Shown piece by piece: positions 24,214 through 34,211 of a stretch of DNA of 35,592 nt (the first letter of the stretch is position 1; the number at the start of each line of letters is the position of its first letter). Origin of the DNA: Vulcanimicrobiota bacterium (lineage in GTDB: Bacteria; Vulcanimicrobiota; Vulcanimicrobiia; Vulcanimicrobiales; Vulcanimicrobiaceae); NCBI GenBank assembly GCA_019240755.1, contig JAFAXS010000150.1:1-35592 (forward strand). Reading direction: 5' to 3'. Both the position numbers and the translations under genes were made by a program. The notes under the pieces were generated by a model, which had not been told where the DNA came from, did not search any database, and saw only the letters and a list, made by a program, of their open reading frames with translations.

Positions 24214-25325
24214 TACGCAAACGAACTTTCGCGCTCACGGCGATCGTGGCGTGCGCGGCGTGCGCCGGCGCGCAACCACCGCTGTCGTCGAGCGCAATGC
24301 AGCCGCGCAGCGCATCGATCGCGCATGACGCGGTCGGCAGCCTCGCGCGCGGAACCGGCGCGTCGCTCCTCTTCGAGGCGCAGGACACGGGAAGCAACGC
24401 CTATCTGTACCTCGCGAAATTACCGCACGGCCCGACGTATACGTTGACAACCGCCGCGTACGCTCCCGTCGGCGTAGCGTTCAATCGTGCGGGCACGACC
24501 GCATACGCGTGGTACGGCAACTATTATGGCTCGTTCGCCGCCGAACTCGACGTAATCAACGTGTCCGACGGAAAGCTCGTCGGCACGATGCCTGCAAACG
24601 GTTGCGGCGGAAGCCTCGCGCTGACGCCCGACGAAACAGTCGCGGTGGCCGACGACTCCTGCGAGAACGCGGTGCAACTCTTTTCGCTGCCGTCCCTCAA
24701 GATCACCGCGACCGTAGGACTGAATGGCCTGAACAACCCCACGGGCGTGGCGATCGATGCTTTCGGGAAGAAGGCCTACGTCGCCGGCAACGGTGGAATC
24801 GCAATCGTAGACATCCGGCACGCGCGCCAGACCGGCATTGTCACGCTCCCGGGCGGCAGTTGCTGGCTCGGCGCCATCACCGGCATCGCGCTCGTGCAAC
24901 GATTATCGCGGGCATATGCCGCAACGTGCGACCAATCCAACGAACAACCGCTCGTGGCCGTCGTTGATACGCGATCACAGAAACTCGTGAAAACCATCAA
25001 CGTCGGCAACGCCGCGAAGGAATGGCCCCTCGCCGTCGCTGCGGCGGCGCTCCACCACTACGTCTACGTTTCCGTGGAAAACTCTGACGGCATACACGGC
25101 GAGCTTTCCGCCATTGACACGCGCAGCGATACCGTGACGAAGATCAAACCCTTATCGTGGTCGCCGGACGCCGTAGCGATGAGCCCCAACGACACCGCCG
25201 TCTTCGCTACGTCGTGGAGGGGAGCGGTCTGGTATTCGCTCGGGCCTGGCGGTTTCAAGGGTAAGGAGAAAGGCCCCATCTGCTGCCAGACCGCGGTCGC
25301 GGCCTTCGGCGACTTCGTCCACTAG
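24207..25325 (+). CDS. YncE-like beta-propeller lipoprotein
   Basis: A 372-residue predicted exported protein. I start at TTG 24207, with GGAG about ten bases upstream and a seven-base overlap with the glycine-rich gene; this keeps an intact signal (RTFALTAIVACAACAG, lipobox IVAC at Cys16 or a later Cys19). From residue 50 it has propeller blades of the YncE/surface-antigen type: YLAKLPHGPTYTLTT, AELDVINVSDGKLVGTM, KKAYVAGNGGIAIVDI, QPLVAVVDTRSQKLVKTINV and GELSAIDTRSDTVTKI. The function is not known. The overlap suggests translation coupled to the glycine-rich protein. Its TAG lies within CTAG at 25322-25325, shared with the stop of the convergent flavoprotein gene. Confidence 0.77.
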   Translation: MVIRKRTFALTAIVACAACAGAQPPLSSSAMQPRSASIAHDAVGSLARGTGASLLFEAQDTGSNAYLYLAKLPHGPTYTLTTAAYAPVGVAFNRAGTTAYAWYGNYYGSFAAELDVINVSDGKLVGTMPANGCGGSLALTPDETVAVADDSCENAVQLFSLPSLKITATVGLNGLNNPTGVAIDAFGKKAYVAGNGGIAIVDIRHARQTGIVTLPGGSCWLGAITGIALVQRLSRAYAATCDQSNEQPLVAVVDTRSQKLVKTINVGNAAKEWPLAVAAAALHHYVYVSVENSDGIHGELSAIDTRSDTVTKIKPLSWSPDAVAMSPNDTAVFATSWRGAVWYSLGPGGFKGKEKGPICCQTAVAAFGDFVH

Positions 25326-26506
25326 AACGTATTCGCCCAAAAGCGCAACGCCTGACGGTAGAGGAACGCGCGCTCGGAAAAAGTTCGCTCGCAATCGTCT
25401 TTAAGCAGCACCTCCGCTAGCCGCGGCGTCGCCGCCATTTGCGCGAACAGGCGCGCGTAGCGGCTCGGACGCCGTTCCAAGTAGCGCATCAGCATCACCC
25501 GATGTTGTAGACGGCCTCTGAAGCGTTGCCCGATCGAGCGGGAGTAGCGTTCGGCGACGTGATCGCGCCGCGCAACGGCGTCTGCGGCGAGCCGCCCGCT
25601 CATCGCGGCCTCAAAAATTCCTTCGCCGTTAGTCGCGTCCACGAATCCCGCGGCCGTTCCGCCGACGAGTACGCGACCGTCCGCAACGCAGCGCCGGGCC
25701 GGACCGCCATACAACAAATGCCCTTCGACCTTCACGTGAGTCACTGCCGCGCCCGGATAGAGCCGCCGTTGCACGCGTTCGGTAAATCGCTCGAGCTCCG
25801 CGCGCAGCGAGGCGCCGTCGATCTTTCCCATCACGCCTAAGCCGATCGCGAGATGGTCGCGCTTCGGAAACATCCATGCAATCAACGGACGACCGTCGCG
25901 CGCGCAATAGTAGTGCAGTTCCAGCGTTTCGTAGGCGACGGCGGCGGCGGGTCGATCTAAGTAGACGCGATACTGCAAGGTCGTGATGAGGCCCTCGCGC
26001 CAGCGCGCCATTGCCAGCCGCCCAAACGCTGCGTCCTCGAGACGCGCGGTAGCGCCGGCGGCTAGGAACACGGTTCGGGCGGCGATCGTCCGTCGCTCTT
26101 CGCTCGCCAGGTCGGCGTACTCCACGAGCGCGCAATCGCCTTCGATCTTTAACGTTCGAAAGAGTGCCCGCGTGCGAATCTCCGCGCCGTCGCGCGCGGC
26201 CAAGGCTGCCATCGCGCCGTCGAGTTCCTCGCGCGTGCTCGTATGGCCGGGTCCGAAGAACGTCTCGTACTCTTGCGCCCCAGCATCAAAGAGCGCGAGG
26301 CGCCGCGTGTCGCAATGCACGAGCTCCCGCGGCAAGTCGAAGGTCCGGCAGAAGCCTGGGCGCAGGCCTGCGGCGCAGACGCGCTTGGCGCCCACGACGG
26401 AGTCGCGCTCCAAGACGACCGTCGCCACGCCGCGGCGCGCCGCCTCGCGCGCAGCAGTCGCTCCGGCCGGCCCACAGCCGACGATCAAGAAATCGGTGCG
26501 TTCCAT
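25322..26506 (-). CDS. Geranylgeranyl reductase-family FAD-dependent oxidoreductase
   Basis: The 394-residue flavoprotein starts at ATG 26506 (MERTDFLIVGCGPAGATAA), giving the FAD-binding GxGxxG motif at about residues 10-15. Family marks are CAAGL near residue 45, the substrate-region motif PLIAWMFPKRDHLAIGLGV (versus Y-x-W-x-FPK-x5-G in the family) and the second FAD motif VLVGGTAAGFVDATNGEGIFEAAMSG. Such enzymes reduce double bonds of isoprenoid chains, for example of quinones, (bacterio)chlorophyll side chains or lipids. The substrate cannot be assigned here and no pigment genes are nearby. No export signal is seen. The frame is open back to 26578 without further domain. Confidence 0.85.
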   Translation of the reverse strand: MERTDFLIVGCGPAGATAAREAARRGVATVVLERDSVVGAKRVCAAGLRPGFCRTFDLPRELVHCDTRRLALFDAGAQEYETFFGPGHTSTREELDGAMAALAARDGAEIRTRALFRTLKIEGDCALVEYADLASEERRTIAARTVFLAAGATARLEDAAFGRLAMARWREGLITTLQYRVYLDRPAAAVAYETLELHYYCARDGRPLIAWMFPKRDHLAIGLGVMGKIDGASLRAELERFTERVQRRLYPGAAVTHVKVEGHLLYGGPARRCVADGRVLVGGTAAGFVDATNGEGIFEAAMSGRLAADAVARRDHVAERYSRSIGQRFRGRLQHRVMLMRYLERRPSRYARLFAQMAATPRLAEVLLKDDCERTFSERAFLYRQALRFWANTF

Positions 26507-26625
26507 TGTGCTCGTTCGGGATGAAGACGGCGTTAAGATACGACTTTTCCTGCAGGCGGCGTTTTGCTGGATAGCCAAGCGGGAAACCTCTTACCTACCT
26601 AAGCGTACTTACAAAGGAGTAACGT

Positions 26626-27060
26626 ATGGAGTCCAGTCGGCACATACTTCGGCTGATCGCCGGATCCGCCGCATTCGTGCTGCTTCTCACGGCCTGCCAG
26701 GGGGGTTCACCCCCGAGCAACGGCCAGTACCTCCCGTCCGGCACCGCGGGCATGTCGGCTCCCAATGGCCCGGTCGTCACTCCGGCCGGCGGAGAACGAC
26801 GCGAGATCGTCTCAACGTGCGGCAACCGCATCAAAATCAAGGTTGCCGGCATTCTCAAATGCCGCTTCCACGAGCGCGGCTACGACGACAAGACGTTTAC
26901 GATCACTAATAACACGAACGGTCTGGTCTCGATCTCGCCCACCAAGGTCACCGACGATCATAGGATCACGATCGTCGGGGTCGCAGTGGGCTCGGGATAC
27001 TTCACCGTCGCGGGCAAGGGGAAGCATACCCTCGTCGTACACGTCAAGGTCTCCCTCTAG
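26626..27060 (+). CDS. Small lipoprotein with Ig-like domain
   Basis: A 144-residue predicted lipoprotein: signal LIAGSAAFVLLLTACQG with acylated Cys24. After a Gly/Ser/Pro linker (about 25-58) comes a compact beta-rich domain with two cysteines (STCGNRIKIKV, ILKCRF), then FTITNNTNGLVSISP, HRITIVGVAVGSGYFTVAG and HTLVVHVKVSL. The strand pattern resembles a bacterial Ig-like domain; this is a judgement by eye. A strong AAAGGAG lies before ATG 26626, and the divergent flavoprotein gene starts 119 bases away. Two hairpins follow the stop. Function unknown. Confidence 0.75.
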   Translation: MESSRHILRLIAGSAAFVLLLTACQGGSPPSNGQYLPSGTAGMSAPNGPVVTPAGGERREIVSTCGNRIKIKVAGILKCRFHERGYDDKTFTITNNTNGLVSISPTKVTDDHRITIVGVAVGSGYFTVAGKGKHTLVVHVKVSL

Positions 27061-27091
27061 CGCACCGCCCCCGCAAGAAGCCGCACACGCG

Positions 27092-27114
27092 AAGGCCCGC
27101 CACAGGCGGGCCTT
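27092..27114 (+). terminator. Perfect 10-bp hairpin after the lipoprotein gene
   Basis: AAGGCCCGCC and GGCGGGCCTT pair over ten bases with an ACA loop, 32 bases after the stop. The following CCATATAG lacks a T-run, so termination is likely but may be incomplete. Confidence 0.65.
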
Positions 27115-27158
27115 CCATATAGTAGGACTTGCGCTTCGGGCCGGAGTAGGCAAGCCGC

Positions 27159-27179
27159 GGGCCATCAGGCCCTATTTTT
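27159..27179 (+). terminator. Rho-independent terminator or attenuator before hppA
   Basis: GGGCC (27159-27163) pairs with GGCCC (27168-27172) around ATCA and is followed by TATTTTT. It lies only 26 bases before the hppA start, so it either ends the upstream transcript or acts as an attenuator in the hppA leader. Confidence 0.55.
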
Positions 27180-27204
27180 GCGCCACGCCTTCAAAAGGAA
27201 CGTA

Positions 27205-29310
<2,106 letters not shown>

Positions 29311-29316
29311 CCTAGT

Positions 29317-29343
29317 GTCATGCTGAGCTTGTCGAAGCATGAC
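29317..29343. repeat. Complete palindromic copy of dispersed repeat
   Basis: GTCATGCT (29317-29324) and AGCATGAC (29336-29343) are perfect inverted arms around GAGCTTGTCGA. The compensating C-to-G changes relative to the GTCATCCT...AGGATGAC form keep the stem, which suggests the RNA or DNA hairpin matters. It lies between hppA and a convergent gene and could help termination. Confidence 0.75.
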
Positions 29344-29358
29344 GCAGAATTCAGTTAA

Positions 29359-30351
29359 CTAGCAGTTGCACGGTCCGACGGCTTTTACGAGTGCCGCAGC
29401 GGTTGAACCCGGTACGCCGCTTTGTTGTAAATAGCGAACATCTGATAAACAGCCATTGCCGTCGATAGTTATGCTCCAGCCGGTCTTGTTAACAAGCAGG
29501 TATTGATCCGCCTCCTGCCCGCCTGCGCCCAACCGAGTCGCCATTGCGTACGAGCCAACCTGAACCATGGAGCTCACCGTGATTTTCCTCTGCTCCTCGT
29601 TTTCGATGGCGGCGATGATCGCCGATCTATCCGAGGGCGCCGGCTCATACGCAGCACTGCGTTGCGAGGACGGCGCGCAAAAATAACGATGAAGGGTCTC
29701 CCGGGTAGCATCGCTGAGATTTGCCTCCCGCACAATGCCGTCGAGTGCCGCGGCGTCGGACGGAACTCCTTTGGGCGACATCTCGTGGAGGAAGTCAATC
29801 CTGCCCTCAAACACGGCCATTGCCTCTTCATCGACAATTTGATGGCGTTGCCACTCTTCGGCTTTCGTTTTTTTCAGTTCATTCGCCTGAATGTCCCTAA
29901 TGTATTGTGCTCGTAGCTTGGGGTCCTTAACAGCGTCTGGGTCATCGCACGTCGGCATTTGCCCAGCAGCCTCCGGGGGTGGATAAAGGCACCTCTCGGG
30001 AAGGTTCGCGGGATCCATCGGATTCCAATTCGGATCGTAGGAGCGCTGAACAGCGAAGATGATTTGTGCCCATGCCCACACGAGGGTCCTGCGCCGGGCG
30101 ATCAAGTTTTCAGGCGTGAAAGTATAGCCCTGATACGCGGATTGCATCGTGCGAATCGCTTCCTCCGCGTCTTTTAGTGAGTGCGAGGAGTTAAAACGCT
30201 GCAAGATCTGCAACGCCGAGGATACTTTAGCACGATCCAAATCGTCGACCGGACTGCTGGTGTTACCGCTCGCCGCGGCGACCGGTGGGAGAAGGGCGAA
30301 GGCGCAAATGACGATGGATCGGAGCGCCACTCCGCCGACCGCACTTTTCAC
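29359..30351 (-). CDS. Exported protein of unknown function
   Basis: A 330-residue product with a signal peptide (LRSIVICAFALLPPVAAASG, about residues 10-29). I recognise no domain. The middle is helical and charged (QANELKKTKAEEWQRHQIVDEE), with PERCLYPPPEAAG and MPTCDDPDAV before it. A C-terminal region (GWSITIDGNGCLSDVRYLQQ) ends in VGPCNC, and several cysteines suggest disulphides in an extracytoplasmic protein. By eye its codon third positions are less GC-rich than those of neighbouring genes, so it may be a later acquisition. Start is GTG 30351 with AGG a few bases upstream. It is convergent with hppA and divergent from the DUF1330 gene. Confidence 0.68.
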   Translation of the reverse strand: MKSAVGGVALRSIVICAFALLPPVAAASGNTSSPVDDLDRAKVSSALQILQRFNSSHSLKDAEEAIRTMQSAYQGYTFTPENLIARRRTLVWAWAQIIFAVQRSYDPNWNPMDPANLPERCLYPPPEAAGQMPTCDDPDAVKDPKLRAQYIRDIQANELKKTKAEEWQRHQIVDEEAMAVFEGRIDFLHEMSPKGVPSDAAALDGIVREANLSDATRETLHRYFCAPSSQRSAAYEPAPSDRSAIIAAIENEEQRKITVSSMVQVGSYAMATRLGAGGQEADQYLLVNKTGWSITIDGNGCLSDVRYLQQSGVPGSTAAALVKAVGPCNC

Positions 30352-30431
30352 AAGACCTGCTTCGCCGTCGTCCCCGCTAGGCCCACCGCAAAAGCATGAG
30401 GTAGCAATTCGCGCTTAGAAAAGCAGCCAAA

Positions 30432-30734
30432 ATGTCTGCCTACATCATCGTCAACGTCGACACGACGCATCCCAAAGAGTACGAACGCTACAAGGAGATG
30501 GCACAGGAAACGGTCGCACGATACGGGGGTCGCTATATCGTGCGCGGCGGCACGATGCAAGTGCTGGAAGGCTCTTGGAATCCGACGCGGATCGTCGTGC
30601 TGGAATTCCCGTCGTACGAACGAGCGGTGGAGTGGTGGCATTCAACGGAGTACGGCCCGGCCAAAGCCCTACGCCAGCGGCTGAGCACGACCGACATGAT
30701 ACTCGTAGACGGCTACCTGCCGACGTCATCCTGA
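30432..30734 (+). CDS. DUF1330 domain-containing protein
   Basis: A 100-residue protein matching the DUF1330 family (dimeric ferredoxin-like alpha/beta barrel). The recognisable parts are SAYIIVNVDTTHPKEYERY at the start, GGRYIVRGGTMQVLEG in the middle and PTRIVVLEFPSYERAVEWW with the following S-x-EY segment. No catalytic role is established for the family; some relatives act as monooxygenase- or enoylase-like folds. It is cytoplasmic, without signal. The final codons and stop (TCA TCC TGA) coincide with a remnant of the dispersed repeat. It stands alone, divergent from the exported protein gene, with 105 bases before the next gene. Confidence 0.87.
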   Translation: MSAYIIVNVDTTHPKEYERYKEMAQETVARYGGRYIVRGGTMQVLEGSWNPTRIVVLEFPSYERAVEWWHSTEYGPAKALRQRLSTTDMILVDGYLPTSS

Positions 30735-30735
30735 C
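30725..30735. repeat. Repeat remnant forming the end of the DUF1330 gene
   Basis: GTCATCCTGAC matches the left arm of the dispersed repeat and contains the last codons and TGA stop of the DUF1330 gene. The right side has diverged. Confidence 0.35.
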
Positions 30736-30839
30736 CCGTCGACTCGGCGCAAAGCTTCTCGCTCAGGACCGCGCTTTGTGCGCTCGGCGGGAAGCCGACG
30801 GCAGGCGTTGCGGCAGCACGCCGAAAACCTCGCCGCACT

Positions 30840-33080
30840 ATGACTGCGCGTTACCGTTGTATCGCCGCCTTGGCCGTCTTTTTCTCAATAGCAACCGCCG
30901 CCGCTCTCCCCACCCTGGGCACCGTCGAAACCATCGTCGTGCCGAACGGCTGGCACATCGCGAAGCCTCAAAACTTGATGCGCCTGACCGGCACGATGCC
31001 GCAGGGCGAGGCCGCTTCGCCCGATGCCAAAGAGATCGCCGTCGTGGCATCCGGGTTCAACCCGCCCGCGCTAGAGGTCTATCGTGCGCGCGACCTCGCG
31101 CAAATCGCCTCCGTCCCGCTCAAGGGCGCCTTCGGCCGGCCGATCTGGCTCGATGCAACCCACGTCCTCGTCGCGGGCGCGAACGCCGACGCCATTTTTA
31201 ACGTTGACACTACAACGCGAATCGCCGCGGAAATCAAGCTTTCTAAAAATACCTACCCGACGGCCATCGCAGTCAGCGGTGGAACCTTCGCCGTCGCCAC
31301 CGACGACGACGAGTCCGTGCGCATCGGCACGCTCGAAACGCTCGCCTCGGCGAGACCGGTAAGGATCGGCGGCCACGTCGGCGGCCTCGCGTTTTCGTCC
31401 GACGGCAAAACGCTCTTCGCTTCGAATCGGTCATCGAACGTCGTCGAAGCGATCGACGCACAAAGCCTCGCCGCAAGGCCCATAGGCACCAGGCTTCATC
31501 CCTCCGATCTGCTCGTGCGCGGCAACACGCTCTACGTGGCGGAGTCCGACGACGACACCGTCGGCATCTACGATACGGCGACCGGAAGAACGATCCAGAG
31601 AATCTTCGTGGGCGACCGCACCACCGGCGCGCAGCTCATCGGCGCCTCCCCCAACGCGCTGGCGATGCGCGACCAAACGCTCTTCGTAACGCTCGGTGCT
31701 GCCAATAGCCTCGCAGTCATCCAAAACGGCCGCGTGACGCGGCGCCTCCCCACCGGCTGGTACCCCACCGACGTGCTGCCGATCGGCTCGCGGCTCTTCG
31801 TGCTCGACGGCAAGGGTGAGGGTACGCGCCCCAATCCCAACTTCAACGCGAAGCGCCGTGACTTTCACGACTACGTGGCTTCAATCCAGTACGGTTCGAT
31901 CCGCGTCATAGACACGGCGCGCGATTCACTCACCAACGGCAACCCGCTGGGCGTTCCGGGTTGGCGTAACGATCCGCCGCAAACGCTGCTGCGCAAAGGC
32001 GGCCCGATCCGGCACGTCTTCTTCATCTTGAAGGAGAACCGCTCGTACGATCAGGTGCTCGGCGACGTCGCCGGCGCGAACGGCGACAAGCGCCTCACCT
32101 GGTTCGATGCCAGAGTCACGCCGAATCAACACGCGCTCGCAGAACGCTTCGGCATCTTCGACAACATGTACGCGAGCGGCGAGGTGAGCGAGAGCGGCCA
32201 CAACTGGGCCGACGCCGCGTTCGATAACGACTACGTCGAACGCGTTTGGCCGATGACCTACGGCGATCGCGGCAGTCTGATCGACGACAGCCTATCGGGC
32301 GAAGGCGCGCCCCTCTCGCACAACGGGTATATCTGGCAAGAGGCCCGCGCCGCCGGCATCTCGTTCCGAGACTACGGCGAGCTCACGGACACGCCGAATC
32401 TCGCCAACACCGGCCGCAGCAGCGCGCCGAGCCTCGAGGGACTCTACGACCCGCAGTATGTCGGCTGGAATCTCGACTACAGCGATTTCGACCGCGTCAA
32501 AGAGTGGCGCCGCGAGTTCAATGCATTCGTCAAACGTGGCACGGTGCCGGCTCTCGAATACATTTGGCTGCCCAACGATCACACGGCGGGCAGCCGACCC
32601 GGCATGCTCACGCCCCTCTCATACGTCGCGACCAACGACTATGCGCTGGCGCAAATGGTGGAGACGATCTCGCGCTCGAGCATCTGGAAATCGTCGGCGA
32701 TCTTCATTACGGAAGACGACGCCCAGGCCGGCCCCGACCACGTGAGCGCGCAACGGACGACGCTCTTCATCGCTTCGCCCTACGCGACGGGTGGCTTGCA
32801 CCACGGACATTACTCGACGGTGAGCGTGCTGCGCACGATGGAACTGATCCTCGGGTTGAAACCACTCTCGACCTACGACGCGATGGCGCTTCCTCTATAT
32901 GCCGCCTTCGGAACGACGGCCCACCTGCAACCCTACACCGCGGTCGCGCCGCGCGTCAGCCTGACGGACCGCAACCAACGCGTCGCTTACGGGGCCGCGG
33001 TGAGCGCGCGCCTTGACTTCACCCGCCCCGACGCCGCGAACCCCGTGCTGCTCACGAACATCCTCGCGCACAACCATTGA
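30840..33080 (+). CDS. YncE-like propeller fused to phosphoesterase (bifunctional YncE/alkaline phosphatase-family protein)
   Basis: The 746-residue product has a signal peptide (CIAALAVFFSIATAAALP, about 7-24), a YncE-like beta-propeller (about 45-340; for example KTLFASNRSSNVVEAID, NTLYVAESDDDTVGIYD) and a PF04185-type phosphoesterase domain (about 385-710). The phosphoesterase opens HVFFILKENRSYDQVLGDV (Glu399-Ser402). It carries SGHNWADAA and a late metal motif FITEDDAQAGPDHV (Glu625-Asp627), with SPYATGG near the end. The order matches a known bifunctional family that is probably a secreted phosphate-releasing enzyme. It is the third phosphoesterase of the window. No clear Shine-Dalgarno precedes ATG 30840. 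Its stop is close to the start region of the GNAT gene. Confidence 0.9.
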   Translation: MTARYRCIAALAVFFSIATAAALPTLGTVETIVVPNGWHIAKPQNLMRLTGTMPQGEAASPDAKEIAVVASGFNPPALEVYRARDLAQIASVPLKGAFGRPIWLDATHVLVAGANADAIFNVDTTTRIAAEIKLSKNTYPTAIAVSGGTFAVATDDDESVRIGTLETLASARPVRIGGHVGGLAFSSDGKTLFASNRSSNVVEAIDAQSLAARPIGTRLHPSDLLVRGNTLYVAESDDDTVGIYDTATGRTIQRIFVGDRTTGAQLIGASPNALAMRDQTLFVTLGAANSLAVIQNGRVTRRLPTGWYPTDVLPIGSRLFVLDGKGEGTRPNPNFNAKRRDFHDYVASIQYGSIRVIDTARDSLTNGNPLGVPGWRNDPPQTLLRKGGPIRHVFFILKENRSYDQVLGDVAGANGDKRLTWFDARVTPNQHALAERFGIFDNMYASGEVSESGHNWADAAFDNDYVERVWPMTYGDRGSLIDDSLSGEGAPLSHNGYIWQEARAAGISFRDYGELTDTPNLANTGRSSAPSLEGLYDPQYVGWNLDYSDFDRVKEWRREFNAFVKRGTVPALEYIWLPNDHTAGSRPGMLTPLSYVATNDYALAQMVETISRSSIWKSSAIFITEDDAQAGPDHVSAQRTTLFIASPYATGGLHHGHYSTVSVLRTMELILGLKPLSTYDAMALPLYAAFGTTAHLQPYTAVAPRVSLTDRNQRVAYGAAVSARLDFTRPDAANPVLLTNILAHNH

Positions 33081-33121
33081 CGTTGATCTTGTCAATGCTG
33101 AGCGAGCCTAACCGACGTGCC

Positions 33122-33550
33122 GTGGCGATAATCAAACTCGCGCAAGCCACCGACGCCGCCGCCATTGTCAGACTCACGTCGCAGTTAGGCTACGACGTCA
33201 CCGCTGAACAAGTCGTCGCTGGCCTCGATCGTCGCGGTGATTCATGTGAAGTCTACGTCGCCACGGACGGCGATGCCGTCATCGGTTGGATCGCGCTTGG
33301 CGTCGAAGACCCGTTCGTAGCCGGGCGCGGCTGCCGCATCGAAGGCCTCGTGGTAGACGAAAAGCATCGCAGCGAAGGAATCTGGGCAGAACTTCTAGCG
33401 CAGGCCGAAACGTGGTGCCGCCAAAAAGGCTTAACCGAAGTGCGCGTTCACTCAAATGTGATCCGCGACCGTGCCCACCCATTCTACGAACGCAACGGCT
33501 ATACGCGCATCAAATCCCAGCACTACTTCACAAAGACCCTGCGGACCTGA
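33122..33550 (+). CDS. GNAT family N-acetyltransferase
   Basis: From GTG 33122 the protein is 142 residues, beginning VAIIKLAQATDAAAIVRL, a standard GNAT start; the open frame from 33077 (TTG) adds 15 residues that overlap the previous gene. The core strand and acetyl-CoA loop are EGLVVDEKHRSEGIWAELLAQAE, followed by VRVHSNVIRDRAHPFYERNGY, the usual C-terminal motif B. The acetyl-CoA loop normally reads R/Q-x-x-G-x-G/A; here the final position is Trp (RSEGIW), which is unusual. The substrate is unknown. It is in the same direction as the phosphoesterase fusion and the next gene, which starts 16 bases on. Confidence 0.82.
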   Translation: MAIIKLAQATDAAAIVRLTSQLGYDVTAEQVVAGLDRRGDSCEVYVATDGDAVIGWIALGVEDPFVAGRGCRIEGLVVDEKHRSEGIWAELLAQAETWCRQKGLTEVRVHSNVIRDRAHPFYERNGYTRIKSQHYFTKTLRT

Positions 33551-33566
33551 CGGAGAACAACGGCGC

Positions 33567-34163
33567 GTGAAACCGCCAGTGCGTCGCTTTGCGCTACTGT
33601 TCCTCGCCCCGTTTTTCTTTTGCGCCGCAGGGCCGCCGACACAACCCTCAACATCACCGTCTGTGGAGCCGTCGGCAAGCGCAACGCAGTCCCCAACGCC
33701 TCCCCCCGTGTCCCCCTCGCCCAGCGCATCGCCGGCAGGGAAGGTCGCGGCACTCACTCCGCCCCCGCATTGGGTCGTCCGAACGATGACGATTATCGTG
33801 GGTCCATTCAAGGCCGATAAGTTGTGGGTGGATCCGAATCACGGCGGCGGCCTTCTCTTAGCGCACGTCGACATGCCGCTGTCCGCCGGATCCGATCACG
33901 ACAAACTTGACGCAATTGACGCCGGCATGCGGAAAGGGCTCGCTGCGCTCGTAGGCGGCAAAGCTGTCAGTCAGTCAAAGCGCGTCAAGATCTGCAACGG
34001 CACGCAGACAGGAATGTATGCTAAAGTAGCGCTGCCAACAATCAAGGAAGACCTTGTGCTCTCCGTTTCAGATCGTGCCTACGTGGCCGAATACGTTCGT
34101 AAAGTCGGCACGCCCGACGATCCCGCCGCGCTGGATTCCTTAATGTCTCTCTGCGCACCGTAG
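33567..34163 (+). CDS. Exported protein with Pro/Ser/Thr-rich linker, unknown function
   Basis: From GTG 33567 (VKPPVRRFALLFLAPFFFCAAG) the protein is 198 residues with a signal peptide; FFFC is a poor lipobox. A low-complexity stretch of Pro/Ser/Thr (about 24-60) leads to a compact C-terminal domain of about 130 residues: WVVRTMTIIVGPFKADKLWV, GGLLLAHVDMPLS, KICNGTQTGMYAKVALP and DPAALDSLMSLCAP. Two cysteines could form a disulphide. I do not recognise the family. The start is chosen to place the hydrophobic segment at the N-terminus; GGAG lies 13 bases upstream. A hairpin follows the stop. Confidence 0.66.
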   Translation: MKPPVRRFALLFLAPFFFCAAGPPTQPSTSPSVEPSASATQSPTPPPVSPSPSASPAGKVAALTPPPHWVVRTMTIIVGPFKADKLWVDPNHGGGLLLAHVDMPLSAGSDHDKLDAIDAGMRKGLAALVGGKAVSQSKRVKICNGTQTGMYAKVALPTIKEDLVLSVSDRAYVAEYVRKVGTPDDPAALDSLMSLCAP

Positions 34164-34165
34164 GA

Positions 34166-34204
34166 CTTCCCTCTCAGCGCCGCCGTAGCGACGCTGAGAG
34201 GAAG
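34166..34204. terminator. Hairpin between convergent genes, probable bidirectional terminator
   Basis: CTTCCCTCTCAGCG (34166-34179) pairs with CGCTGAGAGGAAG (34192-34204) with a single bulged base. It fills the 48-base gap between two convergent stop codons and could stop transcription from both sides. Confidence 0.65.
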
Positions 34205-34211
34205 CCCGCAG

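Noticed and set aside
26540-26625. Possible riboswitch in the leader of the small Ig-like lipoprotein
   Set aside because: TACCTACCTAAG and neighbouring bases do not form the conserved core of any riboswitch class I could recognise.
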